A stretch of 64,000 nt of DNA from JADJOM01 sp963817435 (GCA_963817435.1 CAWFNY010000001.1:558001-622000); one strand, 5' to 3'. Shown: positions 5,715 through 17,428, counted from the stretch's first letter. The notes: generated by a model not told the origin, from the sequence alone. Made by a program: numbers and translations.

Positions 5715-8678
5715 ATGCGCTATCGCTGGTTCGTTCCACTTCTGACCATCCTGCTCGCCTCAGTGCCGGCGGCGGTCGATGCGCAGCAGCGCATCCTGAC
5801 CGGCGTGGTGACTCGCGCGGAGGATGGCGCCCCGCTCGCGGAGGCCGTCGTGACGCTCGTCGGCCGCGCGGCGGGTGCCAAGACCGATCTGCGCGGTCAT
5901 TTCAGTCTCGACGTTCCTGGCGGACCCATCCGCATCCTGGTCCGGGCCATCGGCTACAAACGCCAGGAGCTCCCGGTCGGTGCGGACCAGTCCGACGTGA
6001 CGGTCGCCATGGCCCAGGACGTGTTCAACCTGGAGGAGGTCGTGGTTACCGGCCAGGCGACAGAGATGGAGCAGCGCAACTCCACGACGTCGACCGCGGT
6101 GGTGGATGGGCAGGATGTGAGCCAGGTGCAGGCCCAGTCGGTGGACCGGGCGCTGCAGGGGCGCGTCGCCGGCGCCAACATCCAGACCAACTCGGGCGCG
6201 CCCGGCGCGGGCGTGCAGGTGCAGATCCGCGGACCGCACACCATCATTGGCAACGCGGATCCGCTGATCGTGGTGGATGGGGTCATCTACAGCAACGCCA
6301 CCATCCCTTCGGGGCTCTCCTCGGTGACGGGGAGCAGCTCCAACCTCGCGCGGGGGGACGCCCAGGACGATGGCACCAACCGTCTCGCCGACCTGAACCC
6401 GAACGACATCGAGTCGATCGAGGTGCTCAAGAGCGCCGCGGCCGGCTCGATCTATGGCTCCAAGGCCGCCAACGGCGTGGTCATCATCCACACCAAGCGC
6501 GGGGTGGCGGGGAAGGTGCACGCCAACCTGAGCCAGCGGGTGGGCGTCTCCGAGCTGCTGCGCGGACCGGGGTTCCGGGTGTTCGACACCACCCAGGCGT
6601 TCGCGCTGTTCGATTCGAACCTGGTGCGTTCGTTCCTGGTGAACGGCAAGCTGCCCGCCTATGACCACCTCCACGAGCTGGCCGGCGACAAGCCGGTCTC
6701 CTACGAGAGCCAGCTCGACGTGAGCGGCGGCGGGGACAAGACCCGGTTCTTCGCGTCGGGGAGCTGGAAGAAGGACAACGGGATCATCGGTCGCACCGGT
6801 GCCGAGCGGCAGACGCTCCGGGCCAACATCACGCAGCAGCTGACCGACAAGCTCAGTCTCGACCTGACCACCGCCTTTGCACGGAACTCCAACGACAAGG
6901 GCTTCACCAACAACGACAACTCCGGTGCGAGCGTCACCTACGCGCTGGCCTACATCCCGAGCTTCATTCCGCTGACGCCGGTGAATGGCGTGTATCCGCA
7001 GCCGGCGATCGGCTACTTCGGCGCCAACCCGCTGCAGACCGCGGCGCTCGCGACCAACAACGAGACCGCGATCCGCTTCACCGGCGGTGGCCGCCTCTCC
7101 TGGAACGCGTGGACCACCGACCGGCAGAGCCTCCGGTTCGTGGCGGCGGGCGGCGCGGACTTCGTCAACCAGAAGAACAAGGTCATCGCGCCGCCGGAGC
7201 TGACGTTCGAGCAGACGCTGCCCAATCCGGGGACCATTACCCTGGGCAGCGCCGACGGGCGCAACCTCAACTGGAACCTGAATGCGATCCACAGCTTCGC
7301 GCCGGAGTCGCAGAGCTACCGCCTGACGACCTCGCTCGGTGTGCAGTACGAGGACCGGCAGCTCGCGCGCAACCGGATCAGCGCGACCGGGATCCTACCG
7401 GGGCAGACCAGCGTCTCGCAGGGCTCGGTGATCAGCAACCCGATCGAACTGCGGTCCACCGAGCGGACGCTGGCGTTCTACGGCGCGGAAGAGGCGCTGG
7501 CCATGGCCGAGCGGCTGTCGCTGGTCGGCAGCGTGCGGGCCGAGCGGAGCAGCGTGCTGGGTGATGCCTCGAAGTACTGGTTCTATCCCCGGCTTGCCGG
7601 CGCGTACCGGTTTCCCGGGCTGCTCGGCACGGGGAGCGATTTCAAGCTGCGCCTGGCGTACGGCCAGACGGGCAACCAACCGCTCTTCGGCCAGAAGTTC
7701 ACCTCGCTGGTCGGCGGGCAGACCTACGATGGCAGCGGCGGCGTCACGGTGAGCACCATCGCCGGGCTCTCCACGATCAAACCGGAGCGGGTGAAGGAGT
7801 GGGAGGGCGGCATCGACGCGGAATTCTGGGGCGGCCGCACCAATCTCCAGCTCACGCTCGCGAGCAACACGACCAGCGACCTGCTGCTGTCGCGCACACC
7901 GGCGGCGAGCAGCGGGTTCACCTCGGAGTTCCTCAACGGCGGCCACATGCGGAACGTCTCGCTGGAGCTGGCCGCGGGCTTCGTACCGGTCCAGAGCAAG
8001 GACTTCAGCTGGGTGGCCCGCACCACGTTCACCCGGCTCCGCAACAAGGTGCTGGACCTGCCGGTGCCGGGGTACCGGCCGTCCACGGCCGGCTTCGGCC
8101 TGGCCTACGGCGAGTTCTTCATCGAACCGGGACATTCCGCAACTCAGATCATCGGCACCGTCGGATACGACAGCCTCGGCAACCCGATCACCAAGGTGCT
8201 CGGCGATGCCAACCCCGATTTCCAGCTGACGCTCGCCAACGACTTCACCTGGAAGAATCTGTCGATCTCGATGCTGTGGGCCTGGCAGCAGGGGGGCGCG
8301 GCGCAGAACCAGACGCTGTCGCTGTATGACTGCAACCAGCTCTCGCCCGACCAGGCGACGGCCGCCGGGCAGGCACGGGCCAACGCCTGTCTTCTGGACG
8401 GCGTGGCGACGCCCTTCGTGCAGTCGACGACCTTCCTCAAGCTCCGGGAGCTGAGCCTCATCTGGACGCTGCCCAGCCGCTGGGTGCACTCGCTGTTCGC
8501 GGGGGCGGACAACGCGCGCATCGGGCTCACGGGCCGGAACCTGCTGCTGTTCACCAACTACTTCGGTTACGATCCCGAGTCGAGCAACTTCGGTTCGCAG
8601 GCGATCACCAGGAACATCGACCTCGGGCCCTACCCGCCTTCGCGCAACTTCTCCCTCAACGTCTCGGTGGGGTTCTGA
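5715..8678 (+). CDS. SusC/RagA-family TonB-dependent outer-membrane receptor
   Basis: Outer-membrane barrel that imports glycans, peptides or similar large nutrients with TonB energy. ATG 5715 follows a GGAGG site by four bases and gives 987 residues beginning with a signal peptide (cut after about VDAQ). Next come a carboxypeptidase-regulatory-like domain (about 25-105, GVVTRAEDGAPLAEAVV) and a plug domain (about 110-245) with IRGPHTIIGNADPLIVVDG and ESIEVLKSAAAGSIYGSKAANGV-like signatures. The rest is the barrel, ending LNVSVGF. The SusD partner starts two bases later. No glycoside hydrolase or sensor gene is nearby, so the substrate is unknown. Confidence 0.93.
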   Translation: MRYRWFVPLLTILLASVPAAVDAQQRILTGVVTRAEDGAPLAEAVVTLVGRAAGAKTDLRGHFSLDVPGGPIRILVRAIGYKRQELPVGADQSDVTVAMAQDVFNLEEVVVTGQATEMEQRNSTTSTAVVDGQDVSQVQAQSVDRALQGRVAGANIQTNSGAPGAGVQVQIRGPHTIIGNADPLIVVDGVIYSNATIPSGLSSVTGSSSNLARGDAQDDGTNRLADLNPNDIESIEVLKSAAAGSIYGSKAANGVVIIHTKRGVAGKVHANLSQRVGVSELLRGPGFRVFDTTQAFALFDSNLVRSFLVNGKLPAYDHLHELAGDKPVSYESQLDVSGGGDKTRFFASGSWKKDNGIIGRTGAERQTLRANITQQLTDKLSLDLTTAFARNSNDKGFTNNDNSGASVTYALAYIPSFIPLTPVNGVYPQPAIGYFGANPLQTAALATNNETAIRFTGGGRLSWNAWTTDRQSLRFVAAGGADFVNQKNKVIAPPELTFEQTLPNPGTITLGSADGRNLNWNLNAIHSFAPESQSYRLTTSLGVQYEDRQLARNRISATGILPGQTSVSQGSVISNPIELRSTERTLAFYGAEEALAMAERLSLVGSVRAERSSVLGDASKYWFYPRLAGAYRFPGLLGTGSDFKLRLAYGQTGNQPLFGQKFTSLVGGQTYDGSGGVTVSTIAGLSTIKPERVKEWEGGIDAEFWGGRTNLQLTLASNTTSDLLLSRTPAASSGFTSEFLNGGHMRNVSLELAAGFVPVQSKDFSWVARTTFTRLRNKVLDLPVPGYRPSTAGFGLAYGEFFIEPGHSATQIIGTVGYDSLGNPITKVLGDANPDFQLTLANDFTWKNLSISMLWAWQQGGAAQNQTLSLYDCNQLSPDQATAAGQARANACLLDGVATPFVQSTTFLKLRELSLIWTLPSRWVHSLFAGADNARIGLTGRNLLLFTNYFGYDPESSNFGSQAITRNIDLGPYPPSRNFSLNVSVGF

Positions 8679-8680
8679 CA

Positions 8681-10132
8681 ATGCGGACGACTCTGCTTTC
8701 CGGCGCCCGCCGCAGCGCATTGCTTGCCCTGGTGGCCACTGGCCTCCTTGCGGGGTGCGGCACTTTCAACATCACCGATCCGAACAATCCGACGCTCGAT
8801 GACCTGGTGAAGAATCCCACCAAGGCCAAGCTGGCGGTGGCCGCAACTGGCCTCTTCATCGGGGCGCGGAGCGATGCCGTGGACGTGATATGGCGCTACG
8901 GCTCGATGGGCCGCGAGGGAGCCAACCTCGCCGGCAACAACCAGCCCGACTACCAGGAGCCGTTCTTCGGCCCGCTCAGCACGACGCAGTTCGGTTCCGC
9001 CGTCTGGTCGGGCCGGTACCAGAACATCCGGAGCATCAACACCTACCTGGACGCCGTGCCGCGGGCGCCCGACATGACCGCCGAGGAGCGTGCGGCCTCG
9101 ATCGGGTTCGCCAGGACCCTCCGGGCGCTGGCCTTCCTTCCCCTCGTCGCCGGTCACGGGTCTCTCGGCGCTCCGGTGGATGTCGATCATCCGCTGAGTG
9201 CCACACCGGCCCCGTTCGTGAGCGAGGACAGCGTGTACGGGTACATCATCGCCGAGCTCGATGCGGCACGGGACAGCCTTGCGGCCGGGGGCACGGGATT
9301 CCCGTTCCGCATGCCCACCGGCTTCACGGGCTTCGACACGCCGGCGACGCTCATCCTCGTCAACCGCGCCCTCGCCGCGAAGGCGTGGGTGTTCCGGGCC
9401 ACGGCGACGCCAGCCTGCGCGGCGACCTGCTATGCCAACGCGCTCACGGCGCTGTCGCAGTCCTTCATCACCAGCAATCCGGCGGACTTCAGGGTCGGGG
9501 CGTACTTCGATTTCTCCAACAAACCGGGCGACGTGCTCAACGAGCTCTCCGAGACGCTCGATGGCACGACGTACTTCGCTTTCAACAACACGCTGGACGA
9601 TGCCCAGTTGCAGCCGGGCGGGGCGCCGGACCAGCGGGCGCTCGACAAGCTGGCGACGATCGACCCGAACGACACCACGGTCAGCTATTCGCTGTCCGGG
9701 TTCCCCATCGCCCCCAACCGCAAGTTCTCGGTGTACTTCACCGGGGGGCAGCCGGACCAGAACGCGCCGATTCCCATCATCCGGGACGAGGAGCTGGTGC
9801 TGCTCCGGGCGGAAGCGAACATCGGGCTCAGCAACTACGCCGCCGCGATTCCGGATCTGGACCTGGTCCGGGTGAACGCCGGTGGCCTCGCCCCGACGAC
9901 GCTCACGGCGGGGAGTCCGGCCTCCGCGTTCATCGACGAACTGCTGTACAACCGGCGCTACTCGCTGCTGTGGGAGCAGGGGGCCCGCTGGGTTGACGCC
10001 CGGCGCTACGGCAGGCTGGGGACCATCCCGGCGCTGGTGCCGAATGGGGCGGTGCCCAGCCGGATGCCGATACCCGCCGATGAGTGCGCGGCGCGGAAAC
10101 TGGGCACGAGCTGCAATCCCCTGGGGACCTGA
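8681..10132 (+). CDS. SusD/RagB-family surface lipoprotein
   Basis: Surface lipoprotein that caps the SusC barrel and captures substrate. The 483-residue protein starts with a lipoprotein signal: basic MRTTLLSGARRSA, a hydrophobic stretch and lipobox LLAGC, with Cys about residue 26. The mature N-terminus has the family's TDPNNPT motif. Later, TPATLILVNRALAAKAWVFR is a tetratricopeptide-like helix, and the C-terminal end has the conserved PIIRDEELVLLRAEANIG and LLYNRRYSLLWEQGARWVD helices. It follows susC by two bases and precedes a strong hairpin, so the pair forms one operon. Confidence 0.92.
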   Translation: MRTTLLSGARRSALLALVATGLLAGCGTFNITDPNNPTLDDLVKNPTKAKLAVAATGLFIGARSDAVDVIWRYGSMGREGANLAGNNQPDYQEPFFGPLSTTQFGSAVWSGRYQNIRSINTYLDAVPRAPDMTAEERAASIGFARTLRALAFLPLVAGHGSLGAPVDVDHPLSATPAPFVSEDSVYGYIIAELDAARDSLAAGGTGFPFRMPTGFTGFDTPATLILVNRALAAKAWVFRATATPACAATCYANALTALSQSFITSNPADFRVGAYFDFSNKPGDVLNELSETLDGTTYFAFNNTLDDAQLQPGGAPDQRALDKLATIDPNDTTVSYSLSGFPIAPNRKFSVYFTGGQPDQNAPIPIIRDEELVLLRAEANIGLSNYAAAIPDLDLVRVNAGGLAPTTLTAGSPASAFIDELLYNRRYSLLWEQGARWVDARRYGRLGTIPALVPNGAVPSRMPIPADECAARKLGTSCNPLGT

Positions 10133-10161
10133 TTCCCGGTAGCAGGGCCATGGAATACCGG

Positions 10162-10184
10162 CGGGGCGGACCAAGTCCGCCCCG
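10162..10184 (+). terminator. hairpin terminator of the susCD operon
   Basis: Perfect 10-base arms CGGGGCGGAC (10162-10171) and GTCCGCCCCG (10175-10184) around a CAA loop, 29 bases after the susD stop. Only scattered Ts follow, so it is called on stem strength and location. Confidence 0.6.
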
Positions 10185-10207
10185 TCGGTCGTTCAGGGTT
10201 CGGGGCT

Positions 10208-10235
10208 TTGCCGGGGATCGGGCGCGAAGTAGCTT
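10208..10235 (+). promoter_or_regulatory. candidate promoter of mdh-sdhCAB
   Basis: TTGCCG at 10208-10213 and TAGCTT at 10230-10235 are separated by 16 bases. This is the only good -35/-10 pair between the susD terminator and mdh. The leader would be about 60 bases and contains a GGCCGG/CCGGCC hairpin at 10254-10269. Both hexamers are imperfect. Confidence 0.4.
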
Positions 10236-10304
10236 TCCGGCGCTACGGCACGGGGCCGGCCGACCGGCCGCCGCTGGCATCAACTCACACCACGCCATAC
10301 ATCC

Positions 10305-11231
10305 ATGTTCAACAAGATCACCGTCGTCGGTGCTGGCAATGTCGGCGCAACCGCCGCCCAGCGCGTCGCCGAGAAGAATCTCGCGCGCACGGTCGTCATG
10401 GTCGATGTCATCGAGGGCGTCCCGCAGGGGAAGGGGCTCGACCAGTGGCAGTCGGCGCCGATCGAGGGATTCGACAGCCGTATCGTGGGCACCAACGGCT
10501 ACGACGCGGCAGCGGGCTCCGAACTCTTCATCGTCACCGCGGGCATCGCGCGCAAGCCGGGGATGAGCCGGGACGACCTGGTGAAGACCAACGCGGGCAT
10601 CGTCGGCTCGGTGGCGAAGGAGATCGCCCGGGTGGCGCCGCAGAGCATCGTCATCGTGGTCTCCAATCCCCTCGACGTGATGTGCTACGTCGCCATGAAG
10701 GCGAGCGGCTTTCCGCGCGAGCGGGTGCTCGGCATGGCCGGCGTGCTCGACACGGCGCGCTACCGCGCCTTCCTCGCCGAGGCGATGGACGTCTCTGTCG
10801 AGGACATCCAGGCGATGGTGCTCGGCGGCCACGGCGACACGATGGTTCCGCTGGTTTCCTACACGACCGTTTCCGGCATTCCGGTCACCCAGCTCATCGC
10901 GAAGGACAAGCTCGACGCGATCGTGACCCGCACCCGGAACGGCGGCGCGGAGATCGTGAACTTTCTCAAGACCGGCTCGGCGTACTACGCGCCGAGCGCG
11001 GCGGCGGTGCAGATGGCCGAGGCGATCGTGCTGGACAAGAAGCGGATCCTGCCCTGCGCGGCCTGGCTCACCGGCGAGTACGGCCTCAAGGATGTGTTCT
11101 GCGGCGTCCCGGTGAAGCTCGGCCGGCGCGGCCTCGAGCAGGTGGTGGAGGTATCGCTCACCGCCGAGGAACGCGCGGACCTGCACAAGAGCGCGGCGGC
11201 CGTGGCCGACACCATGAAGACGCTGGGCTGA
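10305..11231 (+). CDS. mdh: malate dehydrogenase (lactate-dehydrogenase-like type)
   Basis: Oxidises malate to oxaloacetate with NAD in the TCA cycle. The 308-residue protein opens with the Rossmann motif ITVVGAGNVGATAA and has an acidic residue ending the second strand (VVMVD) that selects NAD. The substrate-binding Arg lies in AGIARKPGMSRDDL and the catalytic His in VLGGHGDTMVPL. IVVSNPLDVM is the usual cofactor loop. Overall length and motifs fit the MDH group of the LDH/MDH superfamily. ATG 10305 lacks a clear Shine-Dalgarno sequence. It is followed after 9 bases by sdhC, linking two consecutive TCA steps in one operon. Confidence 0.95.
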   Translation: MFNKITVVGAGNVGATAAQRVAEKNLARTVVMVDVIEGVPQGKGLDQWQSAPIEGFDSRIVGTNGYDAAAGSELFIVTAGIARKPGMSRDDLVKTNAGIVGSVAKEIARVAPQSIVIVVSNPLDVMCYVAMKASGFPRERVLGMAGVLDTARYRAFLAEAMDVSVEDIQAMVLGGHGDTMVPLVSYTTVSGIPVTQLIAKDKLDAIVTRTRNGGAEIVNFLKTGSAYYAPSAAAVQMAEAIVLDKKRILPCAAWLTGEYGLKDVFCGVPVKLGRRGLEQVVEVSLTAEERADLHKSAAAVADTMKTLG

Positions 11232-11240
11232 GGAGATCCG

Positions 11241-11900
11241 GTGACCAAGATCCTGTCGTTCTGGAGGTCGACGCTCGGCAAGAAGGTCGTGATGGGCGTG
11301 ACCGGCCTCATCATGATCGGCTTCGTCATCCTGCACATGGCGGGCAACCTGCAGGTGTTCCTCGGCGCCGAGAAGCTCAACGCGTACGGCGCCATGCTGC
11401 ACGGTCCGCTGCACGAGATCACGCTGCTGCTCCGCGTCATCCTGCTGGCGGCGCTGCTGCTGCACGTGGTGGCGGCGGTGCAGCTCACCCTGCTCGATCG
11501 TGCCGCCCGTCCAGTGGGCTATGCCCGGAAGGTCGCGCAGGCCGCGACGCCGGCCTCGATGACGCTCCGCATCGGCGGGGTCGTGCTGCTGGTGTTCATC
11601 GTGCTGCACCTGCTGCACTTCACGACCGGCCAGATTCACCCCGACTTCATCGAGGGCGACGTCTACCACAACCTGGTGACTGGGCTCTCGTACCCGCTGG
11701 TCGCGGTGCTGTACATCGTGGCGATGGCGGCGGTCGGCCTGCACCTCTATCACGGCGCGTGGAGCAGCCTCCGCTCGCTCGGTGCCGCGCAGCCGCGGCC
11801 CAATCCGCTGCACCGGCCGATCGCGCGGGTGATCGCCGTGGTGGTGTGGCTCGGTTTCACGGTCATCCCGGTGGCGGTGCTGCTGGGCGTGCTGCACTGA
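11241..11900 (+). CDS. sdhC: succinate dehydrogenase cytochrome b subunit
   Basis: Membrane anchor that carries b-type haem and passes electrons from the iron-sulfur subunit to quinone. The 219-residue product has about five hydrophobic segments with candidate haem-ligand His residues (VILHMAGN, HGPLHEI, LLHVVA, VLHLLHF, LHLYHG). Its size and single-anchor arrangement, without sdhD, match the b558 class found in Bacillus and Bacteroidetes relatives. It starts at GTG 11241 after a GGAGATCC site and lies between mdh and sdhA in one operon. Confidence 0.9.
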   Translation: MTKILSFWRSTLGKKVVMGVTGLIMIGFVILHMAGNLQVFLGAEKLNAYGAMLHGPLHEITLLLRVILLAALLLHVVAAVQLTLLDRAARPVGYARKVAQAATPASMTLRIGGVVLLVFIVLHLLHFTTGQIHPDFIEGDVYHNLVTGLSYPLVAVLYIVAMAAVGLHLYHGAWSSLRSLGAAQPRPNPLHRPIARVIAVVVWLGFTVIPVAVLLGVLH

Positions 11901-11910
11901 GGAATCAATC

Positions 11911-13820
<1,910 letters not shown>

Positions 13821-13824
<4 letters not shown>

Positions 13825-14594
13825 ACCTGACGCTCTACGTCTGGCGCCAGGCCGCAGGCGGTGCGGCAGGCAAGCTGGTCCGCTACGATGCGCCGGATGT
13901 CAGCCCCGACATGTCGTTCCTCGAGATGCTGGACGTCGTGAACGAGGGACTGATCCTCAAGGGGGAGCAGCCGATCGCCTTCGACCACGATTGCCGCGAG
14001 GGGATCTGCGGCTCCTGCGGCATGATGATCAACGGTGTCGCACACGGCCCGATGAAGGGCACCGCGACCTGTCAGCTCCACATGCGGAGCTTCAAGGACG
14101 GCGACACGATCTACATCGAGCCGTGGCGCGCCCGGGCGTTCCCGGTCGTCAGGGATCTCGTGGTCGATCGCAGCGCGTTCGACCGGATCATCCAGGCGGG
14201 CGGCTTCGTCAGCGTCTCCACCGGCAGTGCCCAGGATGGCAATGCGCTGCCGGTGCCGAAGACCGATGCCGACGCCGCGATGGATGCGGCCCAGTGCATC
14301 GGTTGCGGCGCCTGTGTCGCCGCCTGCCCCAACGCCTCCGCGATGCTCTTCACCTCCGCCAAGGCCGGCCACCTCGGCATGCTGCCGCAGGGGCAGCCGG
14401 AACGGATGCGCCGGGCGCTCAGCATGGTCGAGACCATGGACGCCGAGGGCTTCGGCGGCTGCACCTGGCATGGCGAGTGTATGGAGGCCTGTCCGAAGGG
14501 CATCTCCATCGACTGGATCTCCCGGCTGTATCGCGACTACATCACCGCCAGCGTCACCCGGCGGGAAGAGAGCGCGGTCGAAGTCGCGATGTGA
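13821..14594 (+). CDS. sdhB: succinate dehydrogenase iron-sulfur subunit
   Basis: Carries electrons from FAD to the membrane subunit through three clusters. The N-terminal plant-type [2Fe-2S] ligands are in CREGICGSCG and TATC. The C-terminal [4Fe-4S] and [3Fe-4S] ligands are in CIGCGACVAACPN and CTWHGECMEACPKG. Starting at GTG 13821, which overlaps the sdhA stop, gives 257 residues, the usual length; the longer upstream open frame is only the shadow of sdhA. A long hairpin follows the stop. Confidence 0.95.
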
Positions 14595-14616
14595 TCGGTG
14601 TATTGTGCGGTCCCCT

Positions 14617-14648
14617 GCGGCCCGGTCGTCACCTCACGGCCGGGCCGC
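14617..14648 (+). terminator. candidate hairpin after sdhB
   Basis: Perfect 9-base arms GCGGCCCGG (14617-14625) and CCGGGCCGC (14640-14648) with a 14-base loop. It lies 22 bases past the sdhB stop and before the next gene's start at 14680. There is no T-run, and it could instead be part of that gene's leader. Confidence 0.4.
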
Positions 14649-14679
14649 TGGCGTTGCCGCCCCTCGAGACTCCTCCATC

Positions 14680-15927
14680 GTGACGCGCCCGATCATCCGA
14701 CGAATCCTCCTGCTGGTCATGCTGCTGGTGTCGGCCCGCTCCATAGCCGCCCAGCAGGCGCCATGGGCGTCGGTCATGGGGCAGGCGATCGGAGTGGTCA
14801 CGAGCGTCGAACGGGCGCCGGGCGGGACGAGCATGACGGAGGCGCGTGTCACCCAGCCCATGATCATGCTTCACGCCGGCGCACTCAACGGGCATCTGCG
14901 ATTCACCGGGACCCTCAACCTCGAAGGGCAGACGATTCCCAGGGGAGAACTGCTGCCCGGTGGCTGGGGCGAGGGCTACAACGACCGCCGGCATCCGCAC
15001 ACCTACGCCCACGAGCTGATGCTGTCCGGTGTCGATCTTCTCGGCGGTCTCGACGGCGGATTCCGTCTGTCACTCAGCGTCGGCAAGGGGTTCGTGCCGT
15101 TCGGATCGGACGATCCGATGAGCCGTCCGGTCTATCGCTACCCGGTGAATCACCACCTATCGCAGATTCTCGAGCGCGCGGTGACGATCGCCGGATTCCG
15201 GGCGGGACCGGTGTCGCTCGAAGGGGCGTTGTTCAATGGAGATGAGCCGGAGCGGCCGGGGCAGTGGCCGCGGGTCGCGCGCTTCGGCGATTCGTGGTCG
15301 GCGCGCCTGACGCTGTTCCCGGTTGCGGGGGTGGAAGTCTCCGGCTCGCGGGCAAGGGTGCATTCGCCGGAACACCGGCCCGGGGCGGGGACCGACGCGT
15401 GGAAGTGGCACGCCTCGGTGCGGCTGGATCGTGAGGCGATTGGCGGACGGATGTACGGGCTCGCCGAGTGGGCGCGGACCGAGGAAGCGAACGGCTTCTT
15501 CGTCTTCAAATCGCTGCTGGTGGAGGCGTCGTATCGCCGGTCCGCCCATCTCGGCTACTATCGCTTCGAGCGCTCCGACCGCCCCGAAGATCTGCGCGAA
15601 CTCGATCCCTTCCGGTCCATCCGTCCCCACCTGGAAAACTCCATCCTCGGCACCACCCGCTTCACCCTGCACACCCTCGGCTACGGCTATGAGATTGCGA
15701 TGGCCCACGGGTCGCTCGGACTCGAGCCGTTCATCGAGGGCACTATCGGCTCGGCACGGAATGTCGGAGGAGGAGTGCTGACGCCGCAGATTCTCTACGG
15801 ATCCACCCGCGTGCGTTCGGTTTCTGGCGGAGTCCGGCTCGGCTGGCGGATGGCCGGGCACCGCATGGGACGCTACGGCGATCTGCTCGACCCGGCGACG
15901 ACGGCACCCCACCGTCACGCGATGTGA
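14680..15927 (+). CDS. putative outer-membrane barrel protein, function unknown
   Basis: I do not recognise a named family. The 415-residue product from GTG 14680 has a signal peptide (RRILLLVMLLVSARSIAAQQ, cut near AAQ). The mature part alternates short polar and hydrophobic segments rich in Gly, Arg and aromatics, as in beta-barrels: LHAGALNGHLRFTGTLNLEG, GFRLSLSVGKGFVPFG, LEGALFNGDEPE, FTLHTLGYGYEIAM. The stretch KGFVPFGSDDPMSRPV resembles loops in phosphate/polyanion porins, but the match is loose. The in-frame open region upstream overlaps sdhB and is a shadow. It stands alone after the sdh operon. Confidence 0.65.
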   Translation: MTRPIIRRILLLVMLLVSARSIAAQQAPWASVMGQAIGVVTSVERAPGGTSMTEARVTQPMIMLHAGALNGHLRFTGTLNLEGQTIPRGELLPGGWGEGYNDRRHPHTYAHELMLSGVDLLGGLDGGFRLSLSVGKGFVPFGSDDPMSRPVYRYPVNHHLSQILERAVTIAGFRAGPVSLEGALFNGDEPERPGQWPRVARFGDSWSARLTLFPVAGVEVSGSRARVHSPEHRPGAGTDAWKWHASVRLDREAIGGRMYGLAEWARTEEANGFFVFKSLLVEASYRRSAHLGYYRFERSDRPEDLRELDPFRSIRPHLENSILGTTRFTLHTLGYGYEIAMAHGSLGLEPFIEGTIGSARNVGGGVLTPQILYGSTRVRSVSGGVRLGWRMAGHRMGRYGDLLDPATTAPHRHAM

Positions 15928-15976
15928 CCATGGCTACCGACACCGGCCGCTGGTTCGCCCATCGTCAAGGCAGGTT

Positions 15977-17428
15977 ATGAGATTCTCTCTCCGCAATCGA
16001 CTGCTGGTCGCGCTCTGTTCGGCCGCGGCCTGCAGTTCGGGCAACAGCACCGGCCCGCTCCAGCACGGGCTGTTGACCATCGTCTCCGGCAACAACCAGG
16101 TGGCGCCGGCGGGCAGCGTGCTGCAGCCGTACCGGGTGAAGGTCAGCGACCAGAACGGCTCGCCGGTCGGCGGTGTCTACGTGCACTGGCAGGTGACCGG
16201 GGGAGGGGGGCGGATCGATCCGGATTCGGCGCCGAGCGATGCCTTCGGGATTTCCAGTGCGATCGCGACGCTCGGCTCCACGCCGGGGCTGCAGGCGGTC
16301 ACGGCGACGCTCAACGGCTATGGCGGCTCTCCGGTCGCATTCAACAGCCAGGGGACGACCGGCCTGGCCTTCTCGGTCCTGGGTGGCGGCAACAACGTGC
16401 CGGAGCGGTATACCAGCGATCTCTGGGTCGCGGATGGCTATGCCTACACCGGGACCTGGGGACAGCGCTCTGCACTCGGCAACGCGGTGAAGATCTGGCG
16501 GCTCGACCCGTCCGGCGCCCCGGTTCTCGCGGATTCGATCATCACGCCGAGCATCGTGACGGTGAGCGATGTTCAGGTTTCGGATGACGGCAGATGGCTG
16601 GTCTTCACCGCCGAGGGTGGCGGGAGCGCCGGCAACCCCGGACTGCACGCGTACGAGCTGACGGCGCCGGGTACGGCGGTCTTCAGGGCCAAGGTGAACG
16701 TCCCCGAGGGACTGCATACCGGGACGGTCGCGCGGATCGGCGGCACGCTCTACGCCTTCACCGCGAAGGATCCGCCGAACTGCGCCCTCCGGATCTACGA
16801 TCTGTCGGCGGCGGCCACCGGGGCGATCAGCGTCGCGAGTTCCACGCCGATCCCCGACAATTACTGCATCCACGACACCTTCGTGCGCGATGGTTATGCG
16901 TTTGTCTTCGCGTGGAACGAGGGGCTGTACATCTTCGATGTCGGCAACGGCTCGCACGGCGGGTCCGTCACGGTGCCGGTGCAGGTGAGCCAGACGAAGG
17001 GGTTCGGCGGAGACACCCACAACGGGTGGTGGTTCTGGAATCCGGTGAGCGGCGAGAAGAAATACCTCTTCATCGGCGAGGAGGGGCCGGGCGCGGTCGG
17101 CGTGAGCGCCTCGGGCGATATTCACGTCGTGGACGTGAGCGACATGACCGCGCCGGTTGAAGTCGCGCACTACCACATGACGGGGGCGGGCACCCACAAC
17201 TTCTGGATCGACGAGCCGAATCAGCGGCTGTACGCCGCCTACTACAACGGCGGCGTGGTGGCCCTCGATATCTCGGGCACACTCTCCGGTGACCTTGCCT
17301 CGAGGGAGATCGCCCGCGTCAGGCCCGGCGGAGCCAGCAACACTTACGTCTGGGGCGTGATGCTCTACAACGGGAGCCTGTACGCGAGCGACATGGTGTC
17401 GGGGCTGTGGCAGCTCGGAGTCCCATGA
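15977..17428 (+). CDS. lipoprotein with Ig-like domain and LVIVD-type beta-propeller
   Basis: The 483-residue product begins with a lipoprotein-like signal (RFSLRNRLLVALCSAAACSSG; the Cys before SSGN is the probable lipidation site). Residues about 35-115 look like an invasin/Big-type Ig domain (APAGSVLQPYRVKVSDQNGS, then GVYVHWQVTGGGG). The remainder repeats blade-like units such as LYIFDVGNGS, IHVVDVSDMTAPVEVAHY and VVALDIS, typical of LVIVD-repeat propellers on cell surfaces. The ligand and role are unknown. A strong terminator follows. Confidence 0.75.
   Translation: MRFSLRNRLLVALCSAAACSSGNSTGPLQHGLLTIVSGNNQVAPAGSVLQPYRVKVSDQNGSPVGGVYVHWQVTGGGGRIDPDSAPSDAFGISSAIATLGSTPGLQAVTATLNGYGGSPVAFNSQGTTGLAFSVLGGGNNVPERYTSDLWVADGYAYTGTWGQRSALGNAVKIWRLDPSGAPVLADSIITPSIVTVSDVQVSDDGRWLVFTAEGGGSAGNPGLHAYELTAPGTAVFRAKVNVPEGLHTGTVARIGGTLYAFTAKDPPNCALRIYDLSAAATGAISVASSTPIPDNYCIHDTFVRDGYAFVFAWNEGLYIFDVGNGSHGGSVTVPVQVSQTKGFGGDTHNGWWFWNPVSGEKKYLFIGEEGPGAVGVSASGDIHVVDVSDMTAPVEVAHYHMTGAGTHNFWIDEPNQRLYAAYYNGGVVALDISGTLSGDLASREIARVRPGGASNTYVWGVMLYNGSLYASDMVSGLWQLGVP

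Noticed and set aside
14227..14679. In-frame extension upstream of the barrel-like protein
   Set aside because: It overlaps sdhB in another frame and is Pro/Arg-rich; the signal peptide begins at GTG 14680.
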